A stretch of DNA of 64,000 bases from the NCBI GenBank assembly GCA_964035545.1, contig OZ037765.1, forward strand, positions 7,824,698 to 7,888,697. The letters run 5' to 3'. The notes under the pieces were generated by a model. That model saw nothing but the letters and a program-made list of their open reading frames with translations. It did no database searches and was not told the DNA's origin. Below, piece after piece: positions 11,785 through 25,086 of this stretch. Made by a program: the position numbers and the translations under genes. Source of the DNA: Bugula neritina. Taxonomy: Eukaryota; Bryozoa; Gymnolaemata; Cheilostomatida; Bugulidae. Within the stretch, counting starts at the first letter, position 1, and each line of letters opens with the position of its first letter.

Positions 11785-12180
11785 GAATCCTTATGCTATA
11801 CTCATACTTATTGTATTTGTAGTTCTTCCAGTCATACTGATACTCATACTAGTCATACTTGTACTCAGTCTCATAGTGATAGTCATTGTGATTGTCAACT
11901 TCCACATATAAATTTTTATTTGATCATTATAATTATTTTTATGATTATCAGTATCACTGATTTTAATTATATTCAATAATTATAATAATTTTATTAATTA
12001 ATAATATAATTAATATAATATATTATCAATTATTATTAAATTTAATGACTTATTATTAATAAAATTAATATACCAATCCTTATAACATATAAGTTATACT
12101 TATAGTGATGTTACAGCATTACTATTAGTATGGTTACACTTATACTTATAGTTATAGCACTACAAATACATTTAGTGATT
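11785..12180. repeat. Cryptic hexamer array 3 (TCATAC/TGATAG)
   Basis: From about 11798 to 11900 almost every triplet is TCA, TAC, TGA, TAG, TTG or TGT, that is, a diverged (TSATAS)n hexamer on both strands. It then passes through AT-only repeats (ATTATTAATAA-type, 11960-12070) to (ACTTATAGTTAT)-type repeats near 12090-12155. The two facing open frames here are composition artefacts. Confidence 0.7.
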
Positions 12181-12772
12181 TACTAATAGTTTATTCAGAT
12201 AGCCAGTTAACTGACTTGCCAATAAATAAATTAAAATATTTGATTTGCACAAATACATAGCTTTTCATGTTATATTCATATGCAGGTTTATCTAGTTTAT
12301 ATCACTGCAATAAAATATGTTGATGTTCCGATGTTTTTAAGTGCTAGACATTTTTTGTGCTTCAAAATATCTAATTTCGAGGTTTAACTTGGTTTAAATA
12401 TTGTTCGGGAGCACACTCTTCAACTTAAAATCTATAGAACTGGTTGTGATACTGATAGCACATTTGTGGTTACTAAAATCCAAACAACTATCAGTTGTTA
12501 GTAACAATCATCTAATTACATTAACACAAGTTTGTATTAAAGTTTTAGAAAAGCAATTTGTTATTGTATCAGTATGTAAGTAAAAAGGTATTTTGTGTTG
12601 CTTTATTGAAATGTTTAGATTTTAACCAAATGTGAATTGTTTGAATATTTAGGTGTTTCCAGTTTTTACTAGCTAAAATTTTGAAGGCTTGCCACTGTTC
12701 AATTAAATATTTTATTGAATCTATGTTGTTTATAAAGTTGCTAATGAAAGCTGTGTTTGTCAAGTTTTAGCA

Positions 12773-15150
12773 ATGAGTGACGAGGAAGCTCCTGCAGGGG
12801 AACTCAACCCATGGATTCTATCATCATACTTCATCTACTCCGGCATACTCTTACTGAAGCTATTCCTCAACCTCTTTCTTATTGCTATAGCTAGGAGTCG
12901 AACTAAGGTACATAGCGGTGGTGTTTAAAGCGTCTTATTGCTAGATTTTGAGTTGTGGTTGGGTAAAGCTAGATTCCCAATTGGTAGTGGTAAGGGTTTT
13001 TTCTATAAGCCATTAAGTTCATGTTGACAATATTGCTTAAGTACTGATGTAGTTTGACTTAGCAGTATAGTTAATCTATCACTGCTCCTTGAGGCATATG
13101 GTGTGTGAATAATACAGTTGCTAAATTATATAATTTTTGGGTACTAATCACCATATAGCCTATATACTATATAGTATGCTGCTCAATTGTACTATTTATT
13201 TTGAAGTTGGCTATAGTAAAAACAGCTGTGATTCTGGTTGTATTTTTCTCAATATATGTCATAGTCTGGTATTTTTCTCCATTTTATAGATCGTGTCAAA
13301 TCCAGAAGACCTTAATTTGGTGCCTAAGGAGAAGCGAAAAGATTATAAAGTAGGAGTTTCCCACTCTTTTCTTACAAGAGTATTGAGGTGAGGTATCAAT
13401 TAATACCTGACAGTCATAATGCCTTGTTTATTAGTTACCAGTAATAATAAAAGTTTACTTATTGTTGGCAAACAGTAGTAAAATTGTGTACTTCGTTAGG
13501 TGCTAAAGTTTGAGATGTAACACTTGTGATACAGTTTAATCAATTAGTTATATTGAGTTATATTTTAAACACATTCTGAGCACACTAATTGTAGTATGAT
13601 TAAAATGTTAACTGCCTTTAAATTAAGGGGCAGATTACTTCAAATTAGACATTGATATGAATCTGGTGTGGCAACATTGAATATTGTAAATATGATTTTC
13701 TGTCAGCCTATTTTTATATATTAAGAATGTGTACTATTTCGATATTAATTATCATATTATTATTGAAAAAATTGTGATTTTTTTTTAAATAGGATGCAAA
13801 GAAATGATTTAGAGAACATCATTCCTTTCTTCATTTTGGGTTACATGTATGCAATGACCTGGTACTCTCCTTACTGGAGAGCTCGCTTGCACTACAGGAT
13901 CTTTGTGGGTGCTCGGCTTCTGCATAGCTTTTGCCACTTCTTTGCTATTCAGGTAAATATATACTATATTCAAATCATATTGGGCAGCAATTTATTTATA
14001 TTAAGTTTGCTCAGTCTGTCTTATTGTCAATTCAGAGTGGAGTGCACTTATAGTTGAGAATTAGCGGCTAAAGTTGCCGAAACTGTGATAGAATTACTTA
14101 CAACTTTACTCAGTGTTTTAATTAAATTAATTGCATAATTTGTGTAATTACCAATCTATGAAGTAATTGTGCCATTAATATATTTATTGTCTAAGAGAAA
14201 ACTGAATGATATTGTACATTTCTGCAAGGTTCATGCTGTTACTCTCTTTCAATTATTGTAAGGATCAGGTATATAGGGCATTTGGCTTGAAAAATTCTTT
14301 TGAATAAACCATTAAACTAGTTTATGCTGAAACAAAATACCGAGCACTCATACGTGGTGCATCAAACTAGTGATGTAGAGTTATCCCCCCAATAACCTTA
14401 GCATGTCCAGACACATCAGACGAAAGCAATGTTTTAGAAACATTGTTTTGGGTGTAGACAATTTCAAATTAAAGACCAGCTGCTCTATTCCTTAAACAAA
14501 TATGGAGTACTATATTTATAGCTCATAGAGCTAGGAAAATTATAGAAATGAAAGTTTGAAGCATTATATAACTTGATTTGGTTATATTAAGTTTTAGAAA
14601 GTTTTTTATGAATCCCTTGTACTTGGAATAATTGACTTAACACTGAATTGGCATAAGCCTGTGGCAGAATAACTTTCATATTAAGAGTAGGATATTTTCT
14701 TATAGGCCTATACGATGATTTATCTTATATATTTAAAGTGCTGTAGGTGACTTACATTACCTTACTCACTTAACCTAATGTAATCATCAAAAAGTCCAGA
14801 GAAGTTACTTCAGTTTTTATCCGGAAATTATATGTGAAACTTGAATAACAAGATTGCCAGCAATTTTCATGTTGTATATCCTTCATATTTGTGTATTTTT
14901 GCTTTGTACATTTACTATTTTTGTATTTCTTTATTTGAGAGAGAGAGGCAAGTGTCTGTCAGTGTTGACAATGCATAGCATCTTCAGTGCTGGTGTCTTG
15001 CACGTCTAGCCATATAAGTCTTTATTTATCTACTTGTTATTTGTATATTTCTAGCCACTGCGGACTCTCTTCTACATTATTGCCATGGGTGCCAACGTAT
15101 CACTTGCAATTCATATCTTGTACAAGGTTGGCCGTTTGAACTATATATGA
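12773..15150 (+). CDS. Microsomal glutathione S-transferase 1-like, copy b
   Basis: Four exons: 12773-12907, 13290-13387, 13793-13952 and 15055-15150, giving 162 residues. The exon sizes and phases match copy a exactly for exons 2 and 3 (98 and 160 bases), so the pair arose by tandem duplication. Signatures are NDLENIIPF at 82-90, HYRIFVGAR in the third membrane segment, and QPLRTLFY with Arg134 at the place of the catalytic Arg. As in copy a, the His common in vertebrate MGST1 is replaced by Gln (RMQRNDLEN). Four hydrophobic segments are present. Exon 1 encodes a short acidic N-terminus (MSDEEAPAGELNPW). Likely role: glutathione conjugation and peroxide detoxification in intracellular membranes. 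A poly(A) signal is at 15397. Intron 3 is about 1.1 kb and otherwise featureless. Confidence 0.92.
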
Positions 15151-15396
15151 GCTGCCTTTGCACTGGGTTCATCTGTGGTTGCTTTTAATAGCACATCTAT
15201 TGGCACAACTGTTAACATTTTTTGATCTTACTTCTATATAAATGCATAATCATTCCGGTTGCTGATGGCCAAAATATTTGTACTTTAAGGTAAATGGTAA
15301 CCTAGTTTTTAACATTTTTCTGCTCTTATACATAATGGAAGTGTGTTTCATATTTCAAGTTGTAGTTATAGAATTTGTACTCTTCCTTATACCTTT

Positions 15397-15402
15397 AATA
15401 AA
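15397..15402 (+). other. Poly(A) signal AATAAA of MGST copy b
   Basis: Canonical AATAAA about 247 bp downstream of the stop at 15148-15150, at nearly the same distance as in copy a. Confidence 0.5.
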
Positions 15403-18400
15403 ATATGTATGTGTGCATTATCACTGTCTATTTACTCTTTTCTGTTCATTTAAAACTAGGAAATGTACAACTTAATGCTGTTCTTGTTTGAGCTATTCAA
15501 AAGTGAGACTAAGATTTGAAATTATGCCAGCAAATACTGTTAGCTTTAAATTATAATATAACACATGTATTGAAAGAAAAAACTAAAATAATATAGAGAT
15601 TATAGTAGCTATAACAATAATACTTGCAGTTGATACTACTCTGGAATCCTCATGTGTTGCCACAGGATGTAAAGTTCTAATCTTCAGTTCTGTTATTTTG
15701 TTTATTAAGCTATGAGGTCAATGTTGACAGGATTCCAGTTGTTTTCAAAAACACTCACTGGGAGAAATAATCAGCAGTGGTATAAATAAGAAGCAACATG
15801 TTGCAAGAACTAACATTAGCCACAATCATCACAAAGGAATCCCTATTCCTGCATAAAGCATCCTCAAATTGTTATCAATGATGAATCAACAGCGTGATGT
15901 GGCAATTATAAGGAAAGTAAACATAATAATATTTACTTTTTACTAGCATGTGATACACACAACATCCATAGAGGACTCATACTTAGAGTACAAAGCTCTG
16001 AAAACATGCTGTATAGCGTTTTTTTTTCATGTAGCAGATATTCCTAATGTTGAAACCATTCAAGTATAAAAGGTAATCATTTATAGCACAACCAGAACAC
16101 CATAATATCATATTCTGTCTCACAACAGTGAGTGTTGTGTGTTATGTGCATGTGCTGTATGTGTTGTGCCTTAGAGTGGGAAAATTTTTGAATATGAGTA
16201 TAGAAGCATGTTGCTGATATCAATTTCGGGAAGTTTACAATAACTTCAATCTTTTTAACTGAAGTTTGCTGTAGGAAGCCAGTACCTGTTTGCACCTGTT
16301 TCTGAATGACAAAAGTAAATCCCTCTTGGCATAAAAACATTTCTATAGGGTAAGTAATATACGTGAACCTAAAGTTTAATGAATAAAGCAGAAATGAAAA
16401 ACCAGTGCTTTCTAGTTCTGCTGTCTGTTTTGCTAGTCAATCACATTATCACATTTCTCCGGGTCATTAGAGCCACCTCACACATCACAAACATAAAATG
16501 CATGTAAAACTAATTTTTCATAGAAGTTAATTTGAAATACCTGTTAGAGCATGTGCCATGCATGTACATACATGCTGAAAGTTTAATTAAATAGCACTAG
16601 GCCTACTTATTAAAAACCGCAGTAGAACAAAACTATAAACAATAGTATAGCTTGCCTGTCTTCAAAATTAACAATTGTAACTGATACATGCAGTATTGTA
16701 GTATTTGGAAACTGGTTATGTTAGACAAGATGTAGGCAAAGGGTTGACTAGATTACTTTAGATGTGGGGTGTATCTGTAGGACTAGACCTGTCACATAAC
16801 AGTTATCCAGTGATTTATTAATATAGCTATTACCACATGTTCTGAGCTTGAGGAAATTAATAGCCTTTGATTTTGTCCTTAAAGCATGTATAAGATGCTG
16901 GCAAAAAGTATTAGTGGGATTGAATCAGTCAAACCAAAGGGTTTGCTGATTTATGCTTATTTTATTACTCATTTATAGCCCTACTGTGAGCCCAACTCAA
17001 TTTTTAGGGTAGGCACTTAGGGAGCCCCACATATTAAAAACACTGAATAGTAGCCTACAGGCCATATGGTCTAAACTCTAAAGCCTTTTGCAGAGAGCTT
17101 ATTGTGATACCTTGACTATTATTTTTTTTATAATATTGCAGTACTTTGTTATAATAATGTAAGTTAAATTTGTGGTACATCTAGCTTAGTGACCTGGTGA
17201 CCCCCATAAAATTTGGGCACAAAATTTTTTCTACTGGTTGCATCATTTCCTTTAGGCATTACAACAAAACTCTTGAGTGAACTAGAGAATGCATATCTTT
17301 TTAGGAGGTTATATAACATCTATATAGAGAATATCTTTTTATTATCAAATGTTACATCCCAAACCATGTGTTGGTCTCTAAATTCACTGATTTTAACCTG
17401 AATTCTGCATAAAAATAAGAGAAGAATTTCTGATATTTATTATAGTATTTAATTTCTTATTATTATTTTTCCCAGCACAACTTATATAACTCCATTGTGA
17501 ATATCACGCCAGTATTATATTATAGTTCAATATACACACACTGTGTTATTGCACAGCATCTGCTCTGTAAAAAATAGCATTTGACTATATCGTAATAACC
17601 AGTTACATATTGTTAGTAGAATCTTGTCTACAGAGCTTTGTTACACAAGAAAAGTAGTACTCGCTGCAGTATAAGATATTATTGGAGCAGAAGCTATATA
17701 TTAAGCGATTTAGTATCAGTTGTAGAAAGTGCACAATTAATTATAGGGAATTGGAAGTAAATTCAATGTGTCAATTTCTTGTGGAAGTTTGAATATATTA
17801 TTGTTACCAAGTTACTTGCCACTTCATGTCTAGTATTGAAATTAAGTATAATTGCTTCCTTGATGAAGAATAGCTTTAACTTGTGTTTGCATTCATTTCA
17901 AGGGTTGCCTAATTTATAATGTATATGAAGTTGGCAATTTATAAGATGTAAAAGTGATCAACTAATCCTGCATGGGCGGTGCTGTGGATGTGGTACATTA
18001 ATGTATGTAGATTATATGCATAGCATAGCATCTAGAATCTAGATAGAATAACCTACTCCAATAAATCTATAGAGTTCTGCTCTTTATAAAAAGACACCCT
18101 TGATGATTTGTAATGGCTGAAAAACAAAACAATAATACTTATATAAAAATGCTTGTAAACCAAAGTTAATAAATTTGAAATGAGTTTATATAAATAACTA
18201 ACTTGTTGTGAAGCCTCAATCGGTTCCAGTACATTTGATGAACAATACCACTTTGTTTAACTTATTTTAATTAACCTAACAAATTATAGCCATTTCATCA
18301 AATAGAAATGAAATCATCTAAAAGATGTGAATTTACAAGTAATAAAACAAAGAGGGCAATATTATAATGGCAACTGTTGTTGTCCGTTGTTTATTGAACC

Positions 18401-18843
18401 TGGGGAAATCAAGATTTTTCTTAAAATTTTACCTCATGTTAACTTCTAAAACTTGCCTCTATTGACCCAAGTGTTATTGTTTTAATACCATCACCACAAG
18501 CATAGGTACTTACTTCAGTTATGCGAGTGTGTGCATTATACTTGTACTGTTTTAGTAATAAGTAAATCAGGACATGAAGGCTGTTGTGTTATTTTACCTC
18601 TATTGCAAGAGTCATGTCAGGTCAGCACCGGGACATTATGTGTTTTACTATGTTTATGTACACTTAGCAAGTTCACAAAATAAATCAGTCTAGATCTGTG
18701 TGACAACCTACTAATACATTCCTTAGCTGCTTCTATCATATAATACAAAAAATATCAAAATTCTCACCTAAATCACTCCACCATTTGAAGGTCTTAAAGA
18801 ATCTCAACATAGAACCTTTCGAATTGATTTCTCTAAAACTCAC

Positions 18844-19012
18844 CTTCATTGTAGTCTCTCCCACCAATAAATTTTCTCTGATCATGCATCTTATACTCTA
18901 CTGTGCCTTGATCACTTCCACATATTTTATGAGAGCTGGTCTCATCAAACATTGAACCGTCTTTCATCCTTTGTAATGTTTTGTCTTGATTGTAACCATT
19001 TAGGTTTTGCAT
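18844..19012 (-). CDS. Orphan exon-like open segment
   Basis: On the minus strand an acceptor-like CTGCAG (19018-19013) directly precedes an ATG at 19012. Fifty-six codons then run open to a strong donor (GAAG|GTGAGT at 18844/18843). The peptide is hydrophilic and balanced (it starts MQNLNGYNQDK and includes MHDQRKFIGGRDYNE), unlike the low-complexity chance frames nearby. I do not recognise it, and no partner exons could be assigned with confidence. It may be part of an unknown small gene, a recently lost gene, or chance. Confidence 0.3.
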
Positions 19013-20437
19013 CTGCAGTCAAATGTCTTGAAGTGAAGTCTCCTTAAGATGAACCATTTGCTGACTTATCATAGTTGGTTGGCAAATGATGCAGTGTTAT
19101 TAATGCCATGGACTAGAACAGCTAGATGGATCAAACGAATTTCCAACATGGAAAATTATGTTAGCCACAACTGTTGCTGACTTTTAAGCTATTTCAGTGA
19201 TTAGGCTGTGATTTGCAGCAGCTAAAAATAGCATGCCATAACAGTTAGCTTTAATTAGTAGCCTATAAGTTTAATAGTAGAGGTAGCCTGACCCAGAAGC
19301 TTTCACTGCAAGCAATGAGAAATCCCAAATCAGTTCAGCACACAAAGTTTATTATAAAACAGAATTGCTTAAGAATACATCCTTAAAAATGCATGTAGAT
19401 GAAAGCTGATGCATATAAGAATATTTCAATATTGCAAAAGCAAAGTGTATCAGGGATTCTTGAACTAATAGCATATGGTTTGGAAACTCAACAGCTCCAA
19501 ATAGGCAACTATGAATCAATGTTTCCTATATATGAAATATCAAACAGCAACTTAAACATTTCATTTTAATTTACCCCTTTTTACTTGAAAAGTCAAAGTC
19601 TGTTCTTGAAGCATTGTCTTCATGTGTATGTACTTGAGGCCACAAGGACTGTAGTGCTTTCAGCTACAGGCAGATGGGTAGCTGGTGTCAGCCAGCCTAA
19701 TTAATTAATTTAACCCTTGGTCACATGCCATGAATAAGAATTATGAAAGAATGCCTGCAGCCAGAAAATTGGCTGCTGCTGACGTCTTTCAGGAAGTGTG
19801 GCAACAATATTGACAACTTCTAACTCAACTGATGACTATGAATCGGACTGTCCCAAAATCAGAACAAGTCAAAGTCCTCACTTCTTGTAAAGATACCAAC
19901 ACATGAGCATTAAAGCACATGGTTCAACTCATCTGCCAGCATATTCTTGAGTAGGGAACTTGAACCAGCAAGTTGTCCAGTCATCATCACATTGCCTGTA
20001 GTTCACAGTGAATAATTATAGTAGGTATAATTCCTCCTGCTGGAACTGATGAAATTTGACTAGAAAATGGTACTTGGCATAGACATGACATACACAGAAC
20101 AAAGAAAACACAGAACTAAAAAAATTTTCAGCAGCACACTATCGTTATACTCTTTCACTGTATGTGAAAGACTAATGCCAATAACTACCCACTTAAGCAA
20201 ATGCAATCCAGGGCAGTGCTTTACACCTAACTCTGCTAGGGTCATTTTGATTTTGATAAGTGTATGACTAACATGACCTAGTCCACTACTTCTATTCACA
20301 GCATGATTTTTAAAGCATATTACCTGGTAAAAACCCACAAACTCATTATAACCTACCAAATATCAGCCTACCCTATGTTTCAGTGGAATCATCATACATC
20401 TTAATTATCTAGCACAAATTACTGCATATTCAAACCC

Positions 20438-20705
20438 TTTACTGTAGCAAGCCCCAGTAGGAAATCTGAATGCGCCCCTAAGTTCCAACTGCCTTACTTG
20501 TTTAATTGTGATGACAGAATGATTAAATTAGCTATAGCCACAAGTATATCACTGTCAGCAGAAAATAAACAAGGATGTGTTTATTTTTACTATATGAATT
20601 GAAAGATAATGCAGGCATAAATAGGTTACAGGAGGTTAATGATATGGTCAAATTTATTGTAATATGAAATATTTGTATTTTACTAAAATTAATGTTACAG
20701 CTAAT
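20438..20705 (+). repeat. Dispersed repeat, copy A
   Basis: This segment is closely similar, on the same strand, to 27360-27603. Shared stretches include TCCAACTGCCTTACTTGT, AGCTATAGCCACAAGTA, GGATGTGTTTATTTTTACTA and AATTAATGTTA(C/T)AGCTAAT. Copy A has about 28 extra bases near its left end. No coding potential or terminal repeats are visible, so the type of element is unknown. Confidence 0.75.
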
Positions 20706-21820
20706 CCGTTACACTGGCGTCCACTAACGCTAATGATTGATAACTTTCATTACGTGCCATTTTTGGCTGCTGCAACACAGTTTAATTAGTAAATCACGCA
20801 GTATACAAGTTCAAACTGTAAACTTTTAGGCCAGCTCAGTTATAAAACCGTGTTAAACATTAGTTAATTAGTCATTGTTGCATAACACTGATAATTTATA
20901 GTACTTGTCTACTGACATCATACATGTATATACATAACATATACTGAAGTTGTCATGAATTTGGTGTTTTGGAATGCTTCATAATTGTTTATAGATTTTC
21001 TATTTTGTTTTTATCTCAATTTTAGATTTGTGCGAATTAGCAAATGTGTATTTTTGCAGATTATCAATTGACTAAAAACTTTTTAAGATAGTTGGTACCC
21101 CTTGCAGTACTGACTTACTTGAAGGTTTTGTGATGCTTAGCTCTTTTATTTTAATATTTATTCACCTGAATTATAAAGACAATCCATAACATCTGTGTTC
21201 CATCAATGCATTATGTAAGGCAATATACTTTTAGTAGACAATTTTGTTTTCCCATATGATAGAATTTGTTTTTGCAGTGTAAAAAAATGATGTAGGTTAA
21301 AAGGAAAATATTTCCAACTGTCTAATAGTTTAAAATATTGCAAACTGGCAGAAGATGATTAAATCAAAAATAGCTGTACTGATAATGCAGTTACAAAATA
21401 TGTCCATGAAATTTTTAGCTTTAATAAATTTTTTTCATGAATAATAAATAACAGTAAATAGATTATTAGTTATAAAATTTTTTGCCATTATGCAAATGCT
21501 TGACAAAGTGTGTTGTAGTATTTATTTATTTGGAGGCATTAACTTGAGCTCCAAAAACAATTGCTTTTATAAGCTACACGCCTTGCTCTAACGACTTGTA
21601 CTATAAATTAATGGCTGCAGGTGTTGAAAGAATAGCCTTGAAACTTTAAAAATTGAATTTTATTTAGATAGACTATGCTTTATTAACTAAAACAAAACAG
21701 GCCAAAAAACCTATAGGCCAAAAATGTCTAAAACAGCAACAATACTCTTCTAGATATATGCATAATATTGAAAAGCATTTTATGCAATATATACTAAAAA
21801 CATAGATTCAATTTTTTCAA

Positions 21821-23870
21821 CTAAATATTATGATGTGCATGAATATGAGATTGCAACGCTGCATTGCTAACAGTCACATATGGGCAATGATAGCACTTTT
21901 TTCGAGTATGAAATGATGACACATGCTTAATCAGTTCACTTTTAAACAATGAAAAATAGTCACACTCTTTGCAATAATGTAGTCTAATTGAGTGATGTGA
22001 ACTTATATGATTTCGTAAATCATTAGCATCAGTGGTTTGGAAAGTGCAACTGGAGCAAGAAATCAGCATTGGATCTGGCTGCTTGATTTTATAGAGACTT
22101 TGCAATCTTAAGCTCTTTAGTTTTTGCAATCGTTTCAGTATCACTTCTTTATGTCTGTCTATAAAGTGAGCTTTCATGGTTTCCATGTCTTTGGCCATAA
22201 CCTCACTACACCAACTGCACCTGGCTACATTACCACTGTAAAAGAAAAATCTTTTGCGGAATCCTAAGTGATTACTCATAAATCCCTTGTTTATATCCAG
22301 TTTTCCAGATTGTAGATTATCAGGTGCGGCTGTCACTTGTTTCGAAGTATTGAAATATGTTTGCTTCGGAATATTGTACTTGTCAGCATGTGAAATTTCA
22401 TTTGTACTTAAGGCTGTATGCTTGCTAAAAGTGTTGCCAAGAGTTGACGAGACTGTTTCATGGATGCCATATGCCATAGATGTATTAGGAGATGGAGTAT
22501 GGAAGTTTGACTCAGATAGTCCAGTAACACCAGCCTGATCTGGTGCGAGATAATTTGTATCTACTTGTTGTTTATCATACGATGCTACACTGGAGAAGCA
22601 CTTCTCACTATCAACTCTTTTTGTGCTAACTGAATCAACAGAGTTACTGTCAGAAGGAGCATTTGGCAGTAGTCCCGATAAGCTGATGATAGAATTTGAG
22701 GCACTTTGTTGTACATTTGAAAAAGGGGGTCCACCAAATTTATAGAGGGTATCACAGTGAGATCTAATACTTATTGGCACCCAAGTCGTTTTGGCCACGT
22801 GATCATTTCCATTAGCCATACCTTGCTTTGTATTCATTGCAGACTGTGCTATATTATTGTTGGAAGTATAATCAAAGAATGTTGGGTGGTCTGTTAGTCT
22901 ACCAAAAGTATTACTTTGAGAAGTAATCACTTGTCCCATACTCAACTTTGGATGGTCATAGTTGGCTGAAGTAACCGTAGGAGCGCATACTTCATTCAAA
23001 TCATTGGTATGTTCACATGTCTTTTCAAAAGCAATACAAGCCCGGCTACTATCATTAGATTCTCTCTCCAACACAGACTGTTCATTTTTCGACAAAGGAG
23101 TTTCAAAAGTAACTCCCAGACTCAATTCATTACGAGCCTCTGTAGATCCAGATGTAAATTTTGCATCAGCAACTAGTGGGTTAGAAACAAATTCTTCTGG
23201 TTGACTTTGGTTAGAACCAGGCAATGGATCATCATTCCAATCAGCTGGTAGCTGCATGGTACACATGGAAACTGTAGTTGGCACAGTTTCTGTAACGACT
23301 TTCACATCTTCAGGTACTCCTTTGTGTTTGGAAAAAAATTCAGCATCATGAACTTCTTGTGCATGCTCTCTTTTTATTAACTTTTTATCCAACTTCGCGT
23401 TGGAAGGTGAGCACTGCTTCTCCGGAAGCATCTTTTCCTCAATATTCTGACAGTTCTTATACAAATGTTTACGTATAATATGTTTATATAGACGATACCC
23501 TCGTTTATCAGAATAGCATTTCTTGCAGAATGGACAAATATGGCCGTGGATAGAAATGATATGTCGAGATAGTTCTTTCTTGGAATGGGCATGTGTAAAA
23601 CTACATAATGGACATCGAATGGTGCTCTAAAAATAACGTTTTCAATATGTATGGTACCAATTTAAATACAGCAATTTATAATATATTATTACATCTGGAC
23701 ACTAACAAAAAATGTAATTTTATTAATTTCAAGGCAATATTTCATCACCCTACAAAAAGTTATAAAACTGAACTTACATTGGAATTAGTATAAGATGACA
23801 CTGTTTTAAGTTTTTTCAAAACATCTGTGAGGACTACAACAGATTTTTGTTTGAAGAGCTGTTCCTCCAT
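21821..23870 (-). CDS. C2H2 zinc-finger protein, unrecognised
   Basis: Two exons: 23870-23778 (31 codons, donor AAT|GTAAGT) and 23626-21821, giving 632 residues. Two C2H2 fingers lie near the N-terminus (C36-x2-C39...H53-x4-H58 and C62-x2-C65...H80-x4-H85). A linker of about 400 residues follows, rich in Ser, Thr, Asn and Gln and probably disordered. A C-terminal cluster of four C2H2-type units sits at about 500-630 (RCSWC, SCSSC, YCKEC and KCYHC), the first with a basic helix after it (KRLQKLKSLRLQ). This is a nuclear DNA- or chromatin-binding design. I cannot name an orthologue; the split arrangement recalls chromatin zinc-finger proteins such as the ADNP/POGZ type, but no homeodomain or HP1-binding motif is seen. 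A poly(A) signal (TTTATT on +) is at 21659. The first-exon ATG is the only start giving phase agreement. Confidence 0.82.
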
Positions 23871-25086
23871 GTGGAATATTTGACTATAATATAACATTTT
23901 AATATACTATATATACATATAGACATTTAGCATTATGAAATATAAAAAGTTGAAAAACATAGTTGCACATATTACAAAACAAAATCAATTTCCCAAGTAA
24001 AACAATATTCTCTTCTTAGCACTTTTTAACTTTATAAACCTTATATTTTAAGCATATAAGTATATTCATGGTTACTGGAACCAACAATTCACCTATTCAA
24101 TTAACTTGATTTGACATTTTTGAATAACTTACTAAAAGTTTCTGAAAGTAGAGCATGTCAAAATCAGAAATTAAAGTCATAACTATGAACAAGGCAAACT
24201 TCTCAATATATTTTTGAGAGCAATAATTTGCTCCTATGAAAATTTTTGCTTGGTCAACAGTTATGGATGGCACCGTAAGCTTATGAAAAATTTGAAGAAT
24301 CATTGATATCAAGAAGTATATCTTCCCGAACAAACACTGGTGAGCTCAGAACGACATGAAAAAAACCAAAAAAAAATCATGTCAACAAATGCAGCCAAAA
24401 TATTTTTAACAAGCCTACTCTGTTGGATGATGAAACATATTGTCTTCCACCACTAACAATTGACTTCACATTGTTTTAGAACAGGCAACATGAATTCAAG
24501 AAGAGGCTTATCCTGTGAGACACAATGTTCAGCTGAGATCGATCAATGGAACACTGGTGCTTGTTCAACACGCTACAATATTTCAAAGGCAGTAAGGAAC
24601 TCGTAGACACTACAACCATTAATAACTAAAAAGCATTTGGTAAAGTGTCTTAAAGAAAATAGAAGTATTCCTGATATTGACCCATATATCTTCAAACTAA
24701 ATTCAGAACTTCCAAATTGAAGCTAATGGGCTGTAGTGAAGGATGCTGGGTTTATTGATCTTCCCACTCAATTTTATTCGGAGTTCCTCTTAGTTGCTTT
24801 GAGGTGTGCTCTTTCTCATAATTACATCACCATCCAAATCATGATACACGTTTGTGATACTAGTTTCCCCAATTATAAAAAACTGCATTTTCTTGGTAAC
24901 AACGGCGCTAATGAGTTTCCTTTCCAGACAAATTTTGACCTTCTTTACAAATGGTTTATGATAAAACAAGATACCCTGCAAAGCCTCTAAATGTGAAATA
25001 ATAACTTTCAGGAATAAAAACAACTTGCTCAGGTTAAATAGCAGTAATGGTGCTCCTCTGACTTCATTAAATATCTGGACAGAAGG

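Larger units (their letters stand above)
9995..12772. other. Spacer between the two MGST genes
   Basis: About 2.8 kb without a credible coding exon. It contains the 3' UTR of copy a, a foldback element (11483-11629) and a simple-repeat array (11785-12180). Short open frames at 11298-11498 and 12401-12583 lack any coding signature. Confidence 0.6.
15151..21820. other. Large gene-poor region, 6.7 kb
   Basis: After the 3' UTR of MGST copy b no confident gene is visible. Exceptions are one exon-like open segment at 18844-19012 (-) and one copy of a dispersed repeat at about 20438-20705, both listed separately. Short open frames at 16077-16340, 17213-17401 and 20060-20359 have no recognisable domains, and the last overlaps another frame on the opposite strand. 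Confidence 0.55.

Noticed and set aside
11791-11979. Facing His/Thr/Ser and Met/Ser/Ile frames
   Set aside because: They are translations of the TCATAC/TGATAG array and its complement.
20060-20359. 99-codon minus-strand frame and a 66-codon plus-strand frame over the same bases
   Set aside because: No domain, no splice context and mutual overlap on opposite strands; typical of chance frames in non-coding DNA.
24340-25020. Region left of array 4 that looked like a decayed transposase or LINE body
   Set aside because: No catalytic or family motif appears in any frame, and the AATCTTCAAAGGTA LINE end is absent, so the link made for two other arrays cannot be extended to this one.
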